From: Cephalothrix simula
Taxonomy: Eukaryota; Nemertea; Palaeonemertea; Archinemertea; Cephalotrichidae
NCBI GenBank assembly: GCA_035591015.1
Contig: JAXIUW010191735.1
Location: 1 to 12,053, forward strand
Direction: 5' to 3'
Length of the DNA stretch: 12,053 nucleotides
The position numbers and the translations under genes were made by a program. The notes under the pieces were generated by a model. That model made no database searches and was not told the origin of the DNA. It saw nothing but the letters and a program-made list of their open reading frames with translations. Position 1 is the first letter of the stretch, and each line of letters begins with the position of its first letter. Shown piece after piece: positions 1 through 8,244 of this stretch.

Positions 1-165
1 GCGCCTCGATGACGTCACAATTTTTAAAATGGCATGTCCCCACTCGTCTTTTGATTCCCGATCCAACGGTACCTCATATCATTCAACCCTCTAGCACAAT
101 TATTTCGACCCCTTATAGTGTTCAATTCAAAAGTGACAAAACCTCATTTCAATTATATATATATA
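1..165. other. Non-coding left edge with a TGACGTCA site and TA run
   Basis: No gene is visible. A TGACGTCA palindrome lies at 10-17, followed by a T/A-rich run and AAAATGGC. That order (GATGACGTCA, then AAAATGGC) resembles the inner arm of the fold-back element near 11211-11230, so the window may begin inside a decayed relative of that family; this is inference. A short (TA)n run occupies about 154-164 and abuts the possible transposon terminus at 166. Confidence 0.3.
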
Positions 166-200
166 CAGGGTGAGCAAAAAAATGCATTTTTCAGAAACGC
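166..200. mobile_element. Possible Tc1/mariner-like transposon terminus
   Basis: A TA dinucleotide at 164-165 is followed by CAGGGTGAGCAAAAAAATGCA. This form, CAGGGTG followed by an A-run, is seen at the ends of many Tc1/mariner-superfamily elements in invertebrates, which insert at TA. No matching inverted end (TGC, T-run, then CACCCTG) was found elsewhere in the window, and no transposase reading frame follows. At best it is one end of a decayed or truncated copy; the motif is short and could be chance. Confidence 0.22.
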
Positions 201-588
201 CCCCAAATATATAGCCCATAATAATAATGGAACCAGTTTCATCATTTGACCAATGATAGACCTCAGTAGTATGATAATTTTAGGCAATGGAAATTTTCGA
301 AACGCTTAACTGATTTCGGTTACGTGACAGTTTTATTTAAAAGAGGAGGGGCTCCTGGCGGGCCGAAAACAATTCTCAGAGCGTCAAGTAAAACATTTTT
401 GGATTCGGCATGAAAAGAGGAGTTGAATGAGCCCTTCCACCTCTGCTTCATATGTTGCCGAGGCAAAACATGAAAAAAATGCATCTCTCAAATTTTCCAT
501 CGTTGATTTGAAGACTTTAATGGACTTGTAATCTGAATATCGTTGCTTCGCAAAAGACTATGGACATCACAGAAACTTTTTGGTTTTG

Positions 589-1022
589 GAGGGTATGATT
601 CACGATGTTGATGATGCAAATGGTGGGTGATAATGAAGATGGTTCACCCAATTATTCATTTTAATTGCATAACTATGAATGTTTGAAGCAAAATGGTTCG
701 TGTTAAAGGTGATTTGGGCTCTTGACATCTTTTCTAACGACTTTTGCATCAAGGTTGTGATTGCTGATGCTGGGAAAATGATGAGTAATAAACTTTCAAA
801 ACAAAGAATCAGGAGTAAATTCCATGAACCAAGATAAACATTTATACACTCAATCGAGGTTTTATGATTTGTGCAAGCTCAAGATTAACATAAGTTATTG
901 AAAATTAAAAAGTTGATGCTGATGGGGATAATTAAGATGAGTAGATACGATTTAGCTCCCTTGGAGATGCCAATAACGAAAATAAGTTTTTAGTTCGGTT
1001 TGATGATCTCATAACAATCTGA
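589..1022 (+). pseudogene. Very weak EF-hand-like remnants
   Basis: From 589, one frame reads EGMIHDVDDANGG before stops; the adjacent frame from 623 reads VGDNEDGSPNYSF. Joined by a frameshift these loosely recall the last EF-hand of calmodulin-like proteins (exiting-helix Glu/Met/Ile, Asp-rich loop, Asn-Tyr-x-x-Phe). At 912-932 a frame reads VDADGDN followed by a stop, and at 956-1022 another reads GDANNENKFLVRFDD. The second and third loops are closer together than in real EF-hand pairs, and GAT-rich sequence makes Asp runs by chance. This is a pointer only: no intact reading frame or splice structure supports a gene. Confidence 0.15.
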
Positions 1023-1837
1023 CAATCTTTGGGAAGAGTAAATTACTTCAGTTGAGTGATGAAGAAGTGTGGTTGAAATTGTTCACAAGATATGCCCAAA
1101 AAAAGAGAATATACCTAGGAAGGAATGGGCATTACAAATGGACATGCATGCGAGTATTTTTATTTAAGTAATTGTTAAAATTTTTAGACCATATGGTCAT
1201 GAACGAGTTTTTATTACAAAATGATCAACAGTTGAACATTTTAATTTTTAATTTTAATAATCGAGTACTCAACTGACACAAAAATAAGATCAATTGATCA
1301 ATTAGGCAATTAATTATAAATGATTTTTGATGATTTAATAATAGAAATATAATTTCAATACCACATCTGTCAAAATGTACTACTAAACTAGCGAAACCAT
1401 ATGTTCCACTTTTAGTTTCTAAAATGTGGATTTTAATTGAATTTTTAAAACTTTTTCATATATTTTAAAGTTTTAAAGACTAATAACTTAATATCATACG
1501 ATTGTGTTTTGAGTTTTTTTTTTGAATGAATAAAAATGAAATATTTTTTCAAAAATTCAGTTTTTAAATGGAACAGGATTTTCTATGAACATGTATATGT
1601 GTTATGCATCATTTAAGCCAAAACAGTAGGAGCCAGATAAAATCGAACTTTACTGCAATTTCTGAAATAGCTCTTTAATCCTTAGAAGATACTACTGAGA
1701 CAGTCAATAGTTTTAGTCCCAACATTGGATTGTATCTGAGTATACCCAAGTTGATTAGAAAATGACCTCAACCAAGATATCAATTACAAAAAATGAGATA
1801 CAAAGACAGCATCCCAGCACTGATCCCTAATAGGTGA

Positions 1838-1849
1838 GGGGGGGGGGGG
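1838..1849. repeat. Poly-G run (12 G)
   Basis: Twelve consecutive G residues sit in otherwise mixed sequence. Their length is prone to sequencing and replication slippage. No function is implied. Confidence 0.9.
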
Positions 1850-2060
1850 TGACAATGATAACTAACTTGCTCTAAAACAGCTGCGGACTATATCGTACTA
1901 TCATAGCTGTTGGCCTCCTATGATCCTATCCCTGCAGTAATAACTGAGGCCTTAAGTCAAAGAATAAAGGTAAATATCCTTGGCAGGAGTATTAGTATTA
2001 TATCGTTTCTTAAAGTTCGAATAATGTTATAATAACAGTACTGACTCGTCTGAGGCAGGT

Positions 2061-2220
2061 ATTATAAGGGACACGTTGCAAATTAAACCATCATTACCCT
2101 AAATGTACTTCCGGTGTTACACCAGAAGCATTTAGCTCTTGTAAGGGTAACTTCGGAAAAGCGCAATAAAAACGCGTTTTCACGATGTAGTTTTCCGAAC
2201 ATGATACTGAAATATCCATC
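2061..2220 (+). repeat. Left arm of fold-back element 1
   Basis: About 160 bp that pairs with 2765-2937 in inverted orientation. The inner boundary is near the ATCC at 2217-2220. The outer boundary fades around the GTATTATAAGGGACAC sequence near 2060. Confidence 0.65.
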
Positions 2221-2764
2221 CTTTATGTACCCATACCCAATTTATTGATTCTAAATTTGGTGAAATAATTTTTACTTAAGTAAATTTCACTATGTTGCCT
2301 TCAAAAAAATATATTTGCGTTTTTATTATGTTGAACGTTCTAGCAGATTATAATACATGTAATTCAAACGTTTTACATGTATTTTTTTGTTCTTATAATA
2401 AACTCGTCTTTTTTATTTTATTTTTCTATTTTATTTTTTATGAGTTCAACTTGCTGATAATAGGTGTCACTAGTTCAGTATCACAAATGAAAGTATGGAA
2501 ATATTTGTAATATCCAAATTATTACAAGCTGCTTGAAATTACACGTGTAATTATAACGCAGATTAATAATTATTTATTTTGGAAAGCAATATCTGGTAAT
2601 AACCGAGTGAAATAAATTAAAATTTAGTTGGACCAAAGTTTGAAACAAGGAAGTGTGTATATAAATGTACCCTGTTTCAACATACTGGGTCTGTGCCTTA
2701 TAAGCCACAGTTAAACTGGCCATACCATGGGCAGTAACCGACTCTAAAGAGGAGTGATATAAAT

Positions 2765-2937
2765 GATGGTTATGTCAATATCATGTTCGGAAAACTACAT
2801 CGTCAAAGCGCAGTCCCAATATTTATATCGCGCTTTTTCGAAGTTACCTTTACAAGAGCTAAAATGCTTCTGGTGTAAAACCGGAAGTACATTTAGGGTA
2901 ATGTTGGTTTCATTTGCAATGTGTCTCTTAGAATTAG
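2765..2937 (-). repeat. Right arm of fold-back element 1
   Basis: Inverted partner of 2061-2220. The open frames here on both strands (2763-3098 +, 2795-3034 -) run through this repeat and show no domain, so they are not called as genes. Confidence 0.65.
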
Positions 2938-3251
2938 GCATGGTCTCGAGGCCTCGGCGAGAAATTTTCATCAGACTGAAAGCTATTGCACCATGTTTCT
3001 CCGAATGCTCCCCTCCATCAAAAAACTTGTACACACAAAAAACTTTAATCTTATTTCCACGCCGTTTTAAGCGCGATTTATCGTGGCCTATCGTATAATC
3101 TCGATAAATTTTTGCGATAATTTTTAAAAAATCCCACAGAAAAGGGCATCGAATTTAAGCAGGTAAGGGAACCCCCTTAGAATGACAGAGATCTTTCAAT
3201 CGAACTATATCTGTCAAACTAATTAACCTTTAAAATTCCCAAAACACCCGC

Positions 3252-3271
3252 CTAGTCTGACGTCAGACTAG
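3252..3271. promoter_or_regulatory. Perfect 20-bp palindrome centred on a CRE-like TGACGTCA
   Basis: CTAGTCTGACGTCAGACTAG is identical to its own reverse complement over 20 bases. Its core TGACGTCA (3258-3265) is the consensus full cAMP-response element bound by CREB/ATF bZIP factors. It lies about 1.2 kb upstream of the channel start codon. A role in transcription is inference. Since TGACGTCA also recurs in a fold-back element in this window, it may equally be repeat debris. Confidence 0.4.
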
Positions 3272-3580
3272 TTTCCCGCAGACCCCGAAACACCCACCCA
3301 CCCAGGTCGAAACTAAGCTGACAACCCCCTGACTACTCTATTCTAAATATTGTCGTTAAAATGAGGTCGTTGAATCGGTTAAATTAATTGGTTTGTTTTT
3401 AGCCATTACGACAGCACGTACTAATCAATTTATAAAACTTCCATTATCTCGGTTCGATCATATCTTTTGATTTGTACGGCAGTTTTAATATCTCAACCTG
3501 CTCAGACCTGCAGTAGAAATAGAAAATTTAACTTTTGGTTGATTCCCAATCAGTCTCTTTTTACATGAATTTGCGTATTT

Positions 3581-3588
3581 TGACGTCA
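3581..3588. promoter_or_regulatory. TGACGTCA (full CRE consensus)
   Basis: An isolated TGACGTCA lies about 870 bp upstream of the Kv start codon. It matches the CREB/ATF consensus. An 8-bp site can occur by chance, though seven copies in this window is more than expected. No function is shown. Confidence 0.3.
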
Positions 3589-4455
3589 CATGTGCAATAT
3601 TTTGTCGCATTATTGATGACCCTTGGGGATTGTGAATCATAATGCGTGTATAATTGTACTGCAATACATTTTTTATTAATTGTGGATGTCTCATTTTGAA
3701 GATTCGATGGAAGTGCCACGTAACACATACTTCAATAATTGGTGATGATAAAAGTATAATGATCGAAACAAAATGCAAAGTATAAACAGATTTAATGCAT
3801 ATTTTGTCCAAGTGTGGTTAAGAGTTACTAAAAATTTCATGAAGAATCATTGATTGGCCATATTAGCATCGAAACAAAATAACCTTTATTACGTTAACAT
3901 TCGCATATTTGTCAGCAATTAAATACTTATCATCAAGTATAAATTCATAAGTAAGTATAGACATGTTGCAGGCTTAAGAGTAATACCTTAAAGCCAAATA
4001 ATTTTGACAAAAATTCAACTTGTTGCCTTCATGAATTATGAATAAATTCATTTTGATACGTTCACGCCTACCCTACAATGCGATATGCTGCTATTGATTC
4101 GTACATCTGCGGAAGCACATATGCAATAGTGTCCCGACTAAAAGGATGTATGAAAACTCGGATACACATAAGGATAAAAATAATTTAACGGCTTTAATCC
4201 GGATTAACGTATTACAATCAGAAGTGAGTAAACTTTTAAAATTGAATTTGAAATTGGAATTACAAAATGGATACATGGAAAGATCGTCCGGGAATAAATA
4301 GATGAACAAACATGCGCCTCAACATTCAGTTTATAGTCAAACCTCCATTCGGGAATCATGTACTGAATTTGGCTTTAAACTAATTGATCACATATGTTTC
4401 AACAATCAGTTTTAATAAAGGAATTATTGCCGTTATCCGATGAATCGGCAGGAAA

Positions 4456-6714
4456 ATGCTGATCTCGAGTAATGCTCGAGGACAAACCAGACCAAAGTCA
4501 AACCAAAGGTATCAGACAATTCTTCCACATGAAAATAGTCAAGGCACAGCACTTGCCGAAAGTGGACCACCTCAAATGAGGTATTCGAATTTACCACGTG
4601 CTATACGGCTAAAGACTTCCCATAATGATGACCTTGATTCTGAAGGTCACTCAGCGCCATTGTTGAACAGGGATATTAAGTTTGGTAATAAACAATACCC
4701 AAATCAATATAATTCATATGGCAAATCACAACTACCTCGAAAAATACCAACTTTGGATATATCATCTAAACCTATAAAAAATGATTCAATTGCCTTACGA
4801 AGATTTACAACTCAAGCCCCGGGCAAACCGTTGCTTCCACGAAAACCGGCTTCTCCTCCAGGGACATTATTGATAACACCCACAGCATCTCCATCAGCAA
4901 CATCCCCAGTAAACTCATCTTCATCAACAAAGCGATTATCATCACCTGTTTCTATCAAAATATCTCCCCCCGCACCAACGGCATCACAGAAATCACCACA
5001 GGGGCGTATAGAACTTGATAATGATCATGATGCTCACATACTTTCGCATAGAATAACTGCTACTGCAGATCCGCTTTTAAAAAAGAATGTCTCCCCAGTT
5101 TCTCCAGCTGAAAACAAACGGAATTTTTGGCCTGGAACAATACCTTTATCACACAGGTGTGTATCGCCTGATATTTCGCCTGGAACAAGTAATCATCGTA
5201 CATTTTGGCCAGGTACACTGCCTGTGCCAAAGAACTTTTTATCACCAGGGCATTCTCCTGAAAGACATAAAATTCCTTCTCCAAGAAGGTCTCCAGGTTT
5301 TGACATTGAGGCAAACTGTTTCTCTAAGCACAGAAATTCATCTCCGAGGATATCGCCTAGGTTTCCTATACCAGATACAACCCCAGTACCACAGATCAAC
5401 AAATCACAAATCTCACCGCTTCCATACAAATCAAATTCTGCTGGAATTTCAATGGCATCCAGATCTGAAAGTCCACTACCAGCTATATTAGATTTATCAC
5501 GGAACACTTCCCCAAGGGCTTCTGTGAAGTCTAAATCATCCGGTTCTCATGACAGATATGAAAAAATACCAAAAGAAAGACACGATTGTTCCAAACTAGG
5601 TTGTGAAATCATGACAATCAATGTTTGTGGTCAGATTTACGAAGCTAGGATATTCAAATTTGAGCATGAACATCCTACAACATTGCTTGGCAATCCGGAT
5701 AAAAGAAGAAAGTATTATGATCATCAGCGTGATGAATATTTTTTCGATCGTCATCGACCCAGCTTTGAGGCCATCTTTGCGTACTTCATGTATGGAAAGC
5801 TAACAAGACCTCAAAATATACCAGATGAAATCTTTATCGATGAATGTAAGTTCTATGAAATAGAACCTGATGTTATAGACCAATATAAAATAAATGAGGG
5901 ATATGTTGAGGACGATATACAAATGCCAGAAACTCCTTGGAAAAGAAAAATCTGGTGTCTCTTCGAATGCCCAGAAACCTCGGTTCTTGCCTACATCATC
6001 GCACTTTCATCTATTATAACAACAGTTGTTTCGATTGTGATATTTTGCATAGAGACGTTGCCTCGCTTTCATGAGCCTCATTGTGAAGAGGGCGAATTGC
6101 CCAATTTTACAGATCCGTTCTTCCTTATTGAATCAGTATGCACATTTTGGTTTACAGTTGAAGTTGTGATTAGACTTGTGGTATGCCCTAATAAATTTGC
6201 TTTTGTGAAAGATATAAAAAATATAATAGATATGGTATCCATAATTCCCCATTATATAACTGTTGGGGATATGTTGATAACAATGCATTGTGATCATGAA
6301 AAATCGAGCGAATCCTTAGAGCTTCTTCGTGTTATTCGTCTAATTCGAATATTCAAATTGACTAAACACTCCACTGGCCTACAGGCCGGCGTACGAACAT
6401 TTAAGGCTTCCATTAAGGGCCTAGGCCTATTCTTTGTAACGATAACGTTCTGTACATTTTTGTTCTCAAGCGCAATGTACAATGTAGAACGAGGGAATCA
6501 AAAAACAAAAATTTCCAGTATTCCAGATGGTTTTTGGTGGGCAATTATAACACTTTGCACAGTTGGATATGGAGACGTGCACCCTGTAACTGTAATGGGC
6601 AAACTAGTGGGTGCTGTTTGCGCCATTGCCGGAGTACTTACACTAGCTTTGCCAGTGCCTATTATTACTGAAAATTTTAACAAATTTTACTCACATAGCC
6701 ATCGCAAACTATAG
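4456..6714 (+). CDS. Shaker-class (Kv1-like) voltage-gated potassium channel alpha subunit, uninterrupted
   Basis: This 752-residue protein would form a tetrameric K+ channel in the plasma membrane. An in-frame TGA at 4441 and an A at -3 support the ATG at 4456. Residues 1-375 are a Ser/Pro-rich, probably disordered tail. T1 follows at about 384-480 (INVCG, LLGNP, EYFFDRHRPSF), without the CC zinc pair of Kv2-4. S1 is about 512-533, S2 555-576, S3 587-607, S4 621-638, S5 656-677 and S6 713-745. The gating-pore residues E559, F566, E569 and D592 correspond to Shaker E283, F290, E293 and D316. S4 charges are R625, R628, R631, K634 and K637, one triplet fewer than Kv1. The filter is TLCTVGYGD (699-707), with H709 at the outer TEA position. 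S6 has the Kv1-type PVP (733-735). N550-F-T is an extracellular glycosylation sequon. The protein ends 17 residues after PVP with no PDZ ligand. The T1-S1 linker and PVP place it with Kv1; whether it conducts alone is unknown. Confidence 0.95.
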   Translation: MLISSNARGQTRPKSNQRYQTILPHENSQGTALAESGPPQMRYSNLPRAIRLKTSHNDDLDSEGHSAPLLNRDIKFGNKQYPNQYNSYGKSQLPRKIPTLDISSKPIKNDSIALRRFTTQAPGKPLLPRKPASPPGTLLITPTASPSATSPVNSSSSTKRLSSPVSIKISPPAPTASQKSPQGRIELDNDHDAHILSHRITATADPLLKKNVSPVSPAENKRNFWPGTIPLSHRCVSPDISPGTSNHRTFWPGTLPVPKNFLSPGHSPERHKIPSPRRSPGFDIEANCFSKHRNSSPRISPRFPIPDTTPVPQINKSQISPLPYKSNSAGISMASRSESPLPAILDLSRNTSPRASVKSKSSGSHDRYEKIPKERHDCSKLGCEIMTINVCGQIYEARIFKFEHEHPTTLLGNPDKRRKYYDHQRDEYFFDRHRPSFEAIFAYFMYGKLTRPQNIPDEIFIDECKFYEIEPDVIDQYKINEGYVEDDIQMPETPWKRKIWCLFECPETSVLAYIIALSSIITTVVSIVIFCIETLPRFHEPHCEEGELPNFTDPFFLIESVCTFWFTVEVVIRLVVCPNKFAFVKDIKNIIDMVSIIPHYITVGDMLITMHCDHEKSSESLELLRVIRLIRIFKLTKHSTGLQAGVRTFKASIKGLGLFFVTITFCTFLFSSAMYNVERGNQKTKISSIPDGFWWAIITLCTVGYGDVHPVTVMGKLVGAVCAIAGVLTLALPVPIITENFNKFYSHSHRKL
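5122..5230 (+). repeat. Short internal repeat in the Kv N-terminal tail (FWPGT motif)
   Basis: Residues 224-230 (FWPGTIP) and 250-256 (FWPGTLP) repeat at a spacing of 26 residues. Both lie amid Ser-Pro dipeptides such as SPDISPG, SPGHSPE, SPRRSPG and SPRISPR (about 237-300). This points to a repeat-built, disordered tail with many possible proline-directed phosphorylation sites. The function is unknown, and I do not recognise the motif as a named domain. Confidence 0.6.
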
Positions 6715-6895
6715 CTAAAGTTTTTGGATTATTCTTTAATATTTCTTTGGATATAATTAAATTCATACATTTGTGGAATATATCTAATTAGGATTTATGC
6801 ATTTTGAACTCACAACCTAAGGTAAGAACTTACCAACAAAGTTGACTTCACTGCCATATGGTTTATTTTCTTGTATTTAAACGGATAAAATTAGG

Positions 6896-6901
6896 AATAA
6901 A
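6896..6901 (+). promoter_or_regulatory. Candidate poly(A) signal of the Kv gene
   Basis: AATAAA lies 182 bases after the channel stop codon, a plausible 3' UTR length. The region is A/T-rich, so the hexamer can arise by chance, and other copies follow further down (for example near 7150 and 7300). Confidence 0.35.
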
Positions 6902-7803
6902 TTTTTACCATTTTAATGAAACTTAATGAATGGATCAATGCCTAGCTACTATCTTTGACGTCCTTGATATGCTTTATAATCATCTCACTGCTATTGTGAA
7001 CATTGAAAACATTTCCTATGCAAAAACCCTTATTCTTTCATTATTACTACAGTAGTCGTAACGTTTTGGTACACCTTTGCCAATTTTTAATGCCAAATAT
7101 TTCCATTTTCTTTATTAAGTTTTTAAAATGCTCAATAATGCATTATGCATAATAAATTAACTTCACTTCATAAGTGAAATTTTTCTTTTTTATACTTGGG
7201 CAGCAAGTGCAGTGTAATTTTTGAAAAAAATACAACATGGAGATTTATAGCTTTTGTGCGATTATATTAAAACTTTAGACCATTTCAAAAATGAAATTTA
7301 AATAAATAAATAAAAAACATTAAAATGTAAAAGCTAAATTTAAAAATTAATATTTAAAATTCAATGACGCATGCTATAATTACGATTTGTAATTTGTGCC
7401 ATTATTTACTGAAAATTTGTTCGTGTTTGAATATCTTTGAAATACAGGCGTAAAGTTAAAAATTTGTCCTTTTAAGTAATTGGAATAGGTCAAATATCTA
7501 CTAGTAAGCCTTTATTATTTACATTTACATAGCATGGGGATGTAAATAAGAAGCCTAGTAAATATATTTTCATTTTTTCTGAACTTAAATTTAATTTGCA
7601 TAAAGAATGCGCTAGACTTACTATACTCTCAAACTTTTTTGGTAAAATCACACAGAAACAGGAAAACGTCAATAACCAGTACCAATAGCCCAGTACTTTC
7701 GGGCTGCCATGCATTTATAAAAAAACTTCATTTAAAAAAAAATGATCATAATTAAATTTTTGAGAAAATGTTATGCATACATATTTATATGAGCATCGGT
7801 ACA

Positions 7804-7842
7804 AACTTTTCGTGTAAAACCGAAAGCGCATTTGCACATTGG
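7804..7842 (+). repeat. Short fragment related to fold-back element 1
   Basis: The sequence CTTTTCGTGTAAAACCGAAAG and what follows parallels the right arm at about 2867-2910 (CTTCTGGTGTAAAACCGGAAG), with scattered differences. It is short, so it may be chance or an old solo fragment. Confidence 0.25.
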
Positions 7843-8236
7843 TATTTTTAGCCTTGCCACGTATGAGACAGGACAATGTTTAGTTTTAAAAAAAGAGTCA
7901 GTATTCTAACCTACATGTATAACGCACGTACGTCCTGTATGTAAACATAGGACTACATTACTTCTATTATATTCATCTACATGTATTTTATCGATGAATT
8001 CAAAGAGTGGAGTCACAATATGCCTATTTCCAACTTCAAATGAATACTTTTAAAAATTGAGTACCGAAGTACTCACCACAATTCAATGACAAAGAACAAA
8101 CTTTACTAATTATAATTTTTTCTGTATCTTAAGTTGATGTTTCTGCGGTTTAATGAATTAGAACTAGGCACTTTAAAAACTATTGGGCCCTATACTATTC
8201 AGGACATTTTCCCTAAGGTGGGGATAAAAATGCACT

Positions 8237-8244
8237 TCATCCAA
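8237..8244. repeat. Target-site duplication, left copy (TCATCCAA)
   Basis: TCATCCAA immediately precedes the left terminus GTAGTATG and is repeated exactly at 9559-9566, immediately after the right terminus CATACTAC. An exact 8-bp direct repeat at both ends of an inverted-repeat element marks its insertion. Confidence 0.85.

Larger units (their letters stand above)
201..2060. other. A+T-rich stretch without a recognisable intact gene
   Basis: No long open frame and no convincing exon was found. Short open pieces at 589-661, 907-935 and 956-1022 read like broken EF-hand loops, but stops and frame changes interrupt them. An open stretch of about 45 codons near 1020-1150 resembles nothing I recognise. 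A homopolymer of twelve G lies at 1838-1849. The rest is low-complexity A/T sequence. Confidence 0.5.
2061..2937. mobile_element. Decayed fold-back (inverted-repeat) element
   Basis: The segment 2061-2220 is an imperfect inverted copy of 2765-2937. The reverse complement of the left arm and the right arm share blocks such as ATCATGTTCGGAAAACTACA, TTACAAGAGCTAAA, TGCTTCTGGTGTAA and GGAAGTACATTTAGGGTAAT. By eye most arm positions match, with a small insertion near 2808-2825 in the right arm. The loop (2221-2764) is A/T-rich and carries no gene. Outer ends blur, and I could not identify a target-site duplication. The structure fits a non-autonomous fold-back or MITE-like DNA element that is old enough to have diverged; the superfamily is unknown. 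A short related fragment occurs near 7804-7842. Confidence 0.65.
2938..4455. other. Non-coding DNA upstream of the Kv channel gene
   Basis: No exon is supported. Around 3060-3125 there are repeated TATCG/CGATA words that can form small stems. A C-rich stretch at 3240-3330 holds the 20-bp palindrome at 3252-3271. A TGACGTCA also lies at 3581-3588. This region must include any nearby 5' UTR or promoter of the channel gene, but no TATA box or initiator can be assigned with confidence. A long intron ending just before the coding region is also possible: CGGCAG at 4445-4450 is a weak acceptor candidate with a poor pyrimidine tract. Confidence 0.5.
6715..8236. other. A+T-rich non-coding DNA downstream of the Kv gene
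   Basis: It includes the channel's presumed 3' UTR. Small perfect hairpins occur at 7162-7178 (TTCACTT-CAT-AAGTGAA) and 8058-8075 (TGAGTAC-CGAA-GTACTCA). A 39-bp stretch at 7804-7842 resembles part of fold-back element 1. The 74-codon minus frame at 7490-7714 has no domain or homologue that I recognise and is not called. Confidence 0.5.

Noticed and set aside
2292-2510. 72-codon + frame rich in Phe, Ile and Leu
   Set aside because: It is translated T-rich loop sequence of the fold-back element; its composition is typical of chance frames.
2763-3098. 111-codon + frame and 79-codon - frame
   Set aside because: Both run through the right arm of fold-back element 1; no splice sites, domain or family was recognised.
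3450-3475. GGTTCGATC resembling a tRNA B-box
   Set aside because: The B-box is incomplete and no cloverleaf or A-box can be placed. No tRNA or rRNA was found in the window.
3485-3811. 108-codon minus frame with a hydrophobic start (YTLHFVSIIILLSSPII)
   Set aside because: One hydrophobic stretch alone is weak evidence in A/T-rich DNA. There is no second membrane segment and no known motif.
5087-5491. 134-codon + frame inside the Kv N-terminal region
   Set aside because: It overlaps the Kv coding sequence in another frame. The low-complexity Ser/Pro codons leave alternative frames free of stops; no domain is present.
5060-5507. Minus-strand frames of 84 and 104 codons opposite the Kv tail
   Set aside because: They are antisense shadows of the same low-complexity coding sequence, with no independent support.
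7490-7714. 74-codon minus frame resembling a signal peptide start (GYWYWLLTFSCFCVILP)
   Set aside because: It is short, A/T-driven and lacks any conserved domain or splice context. It could be a secreted peptide, but nothing supports that.
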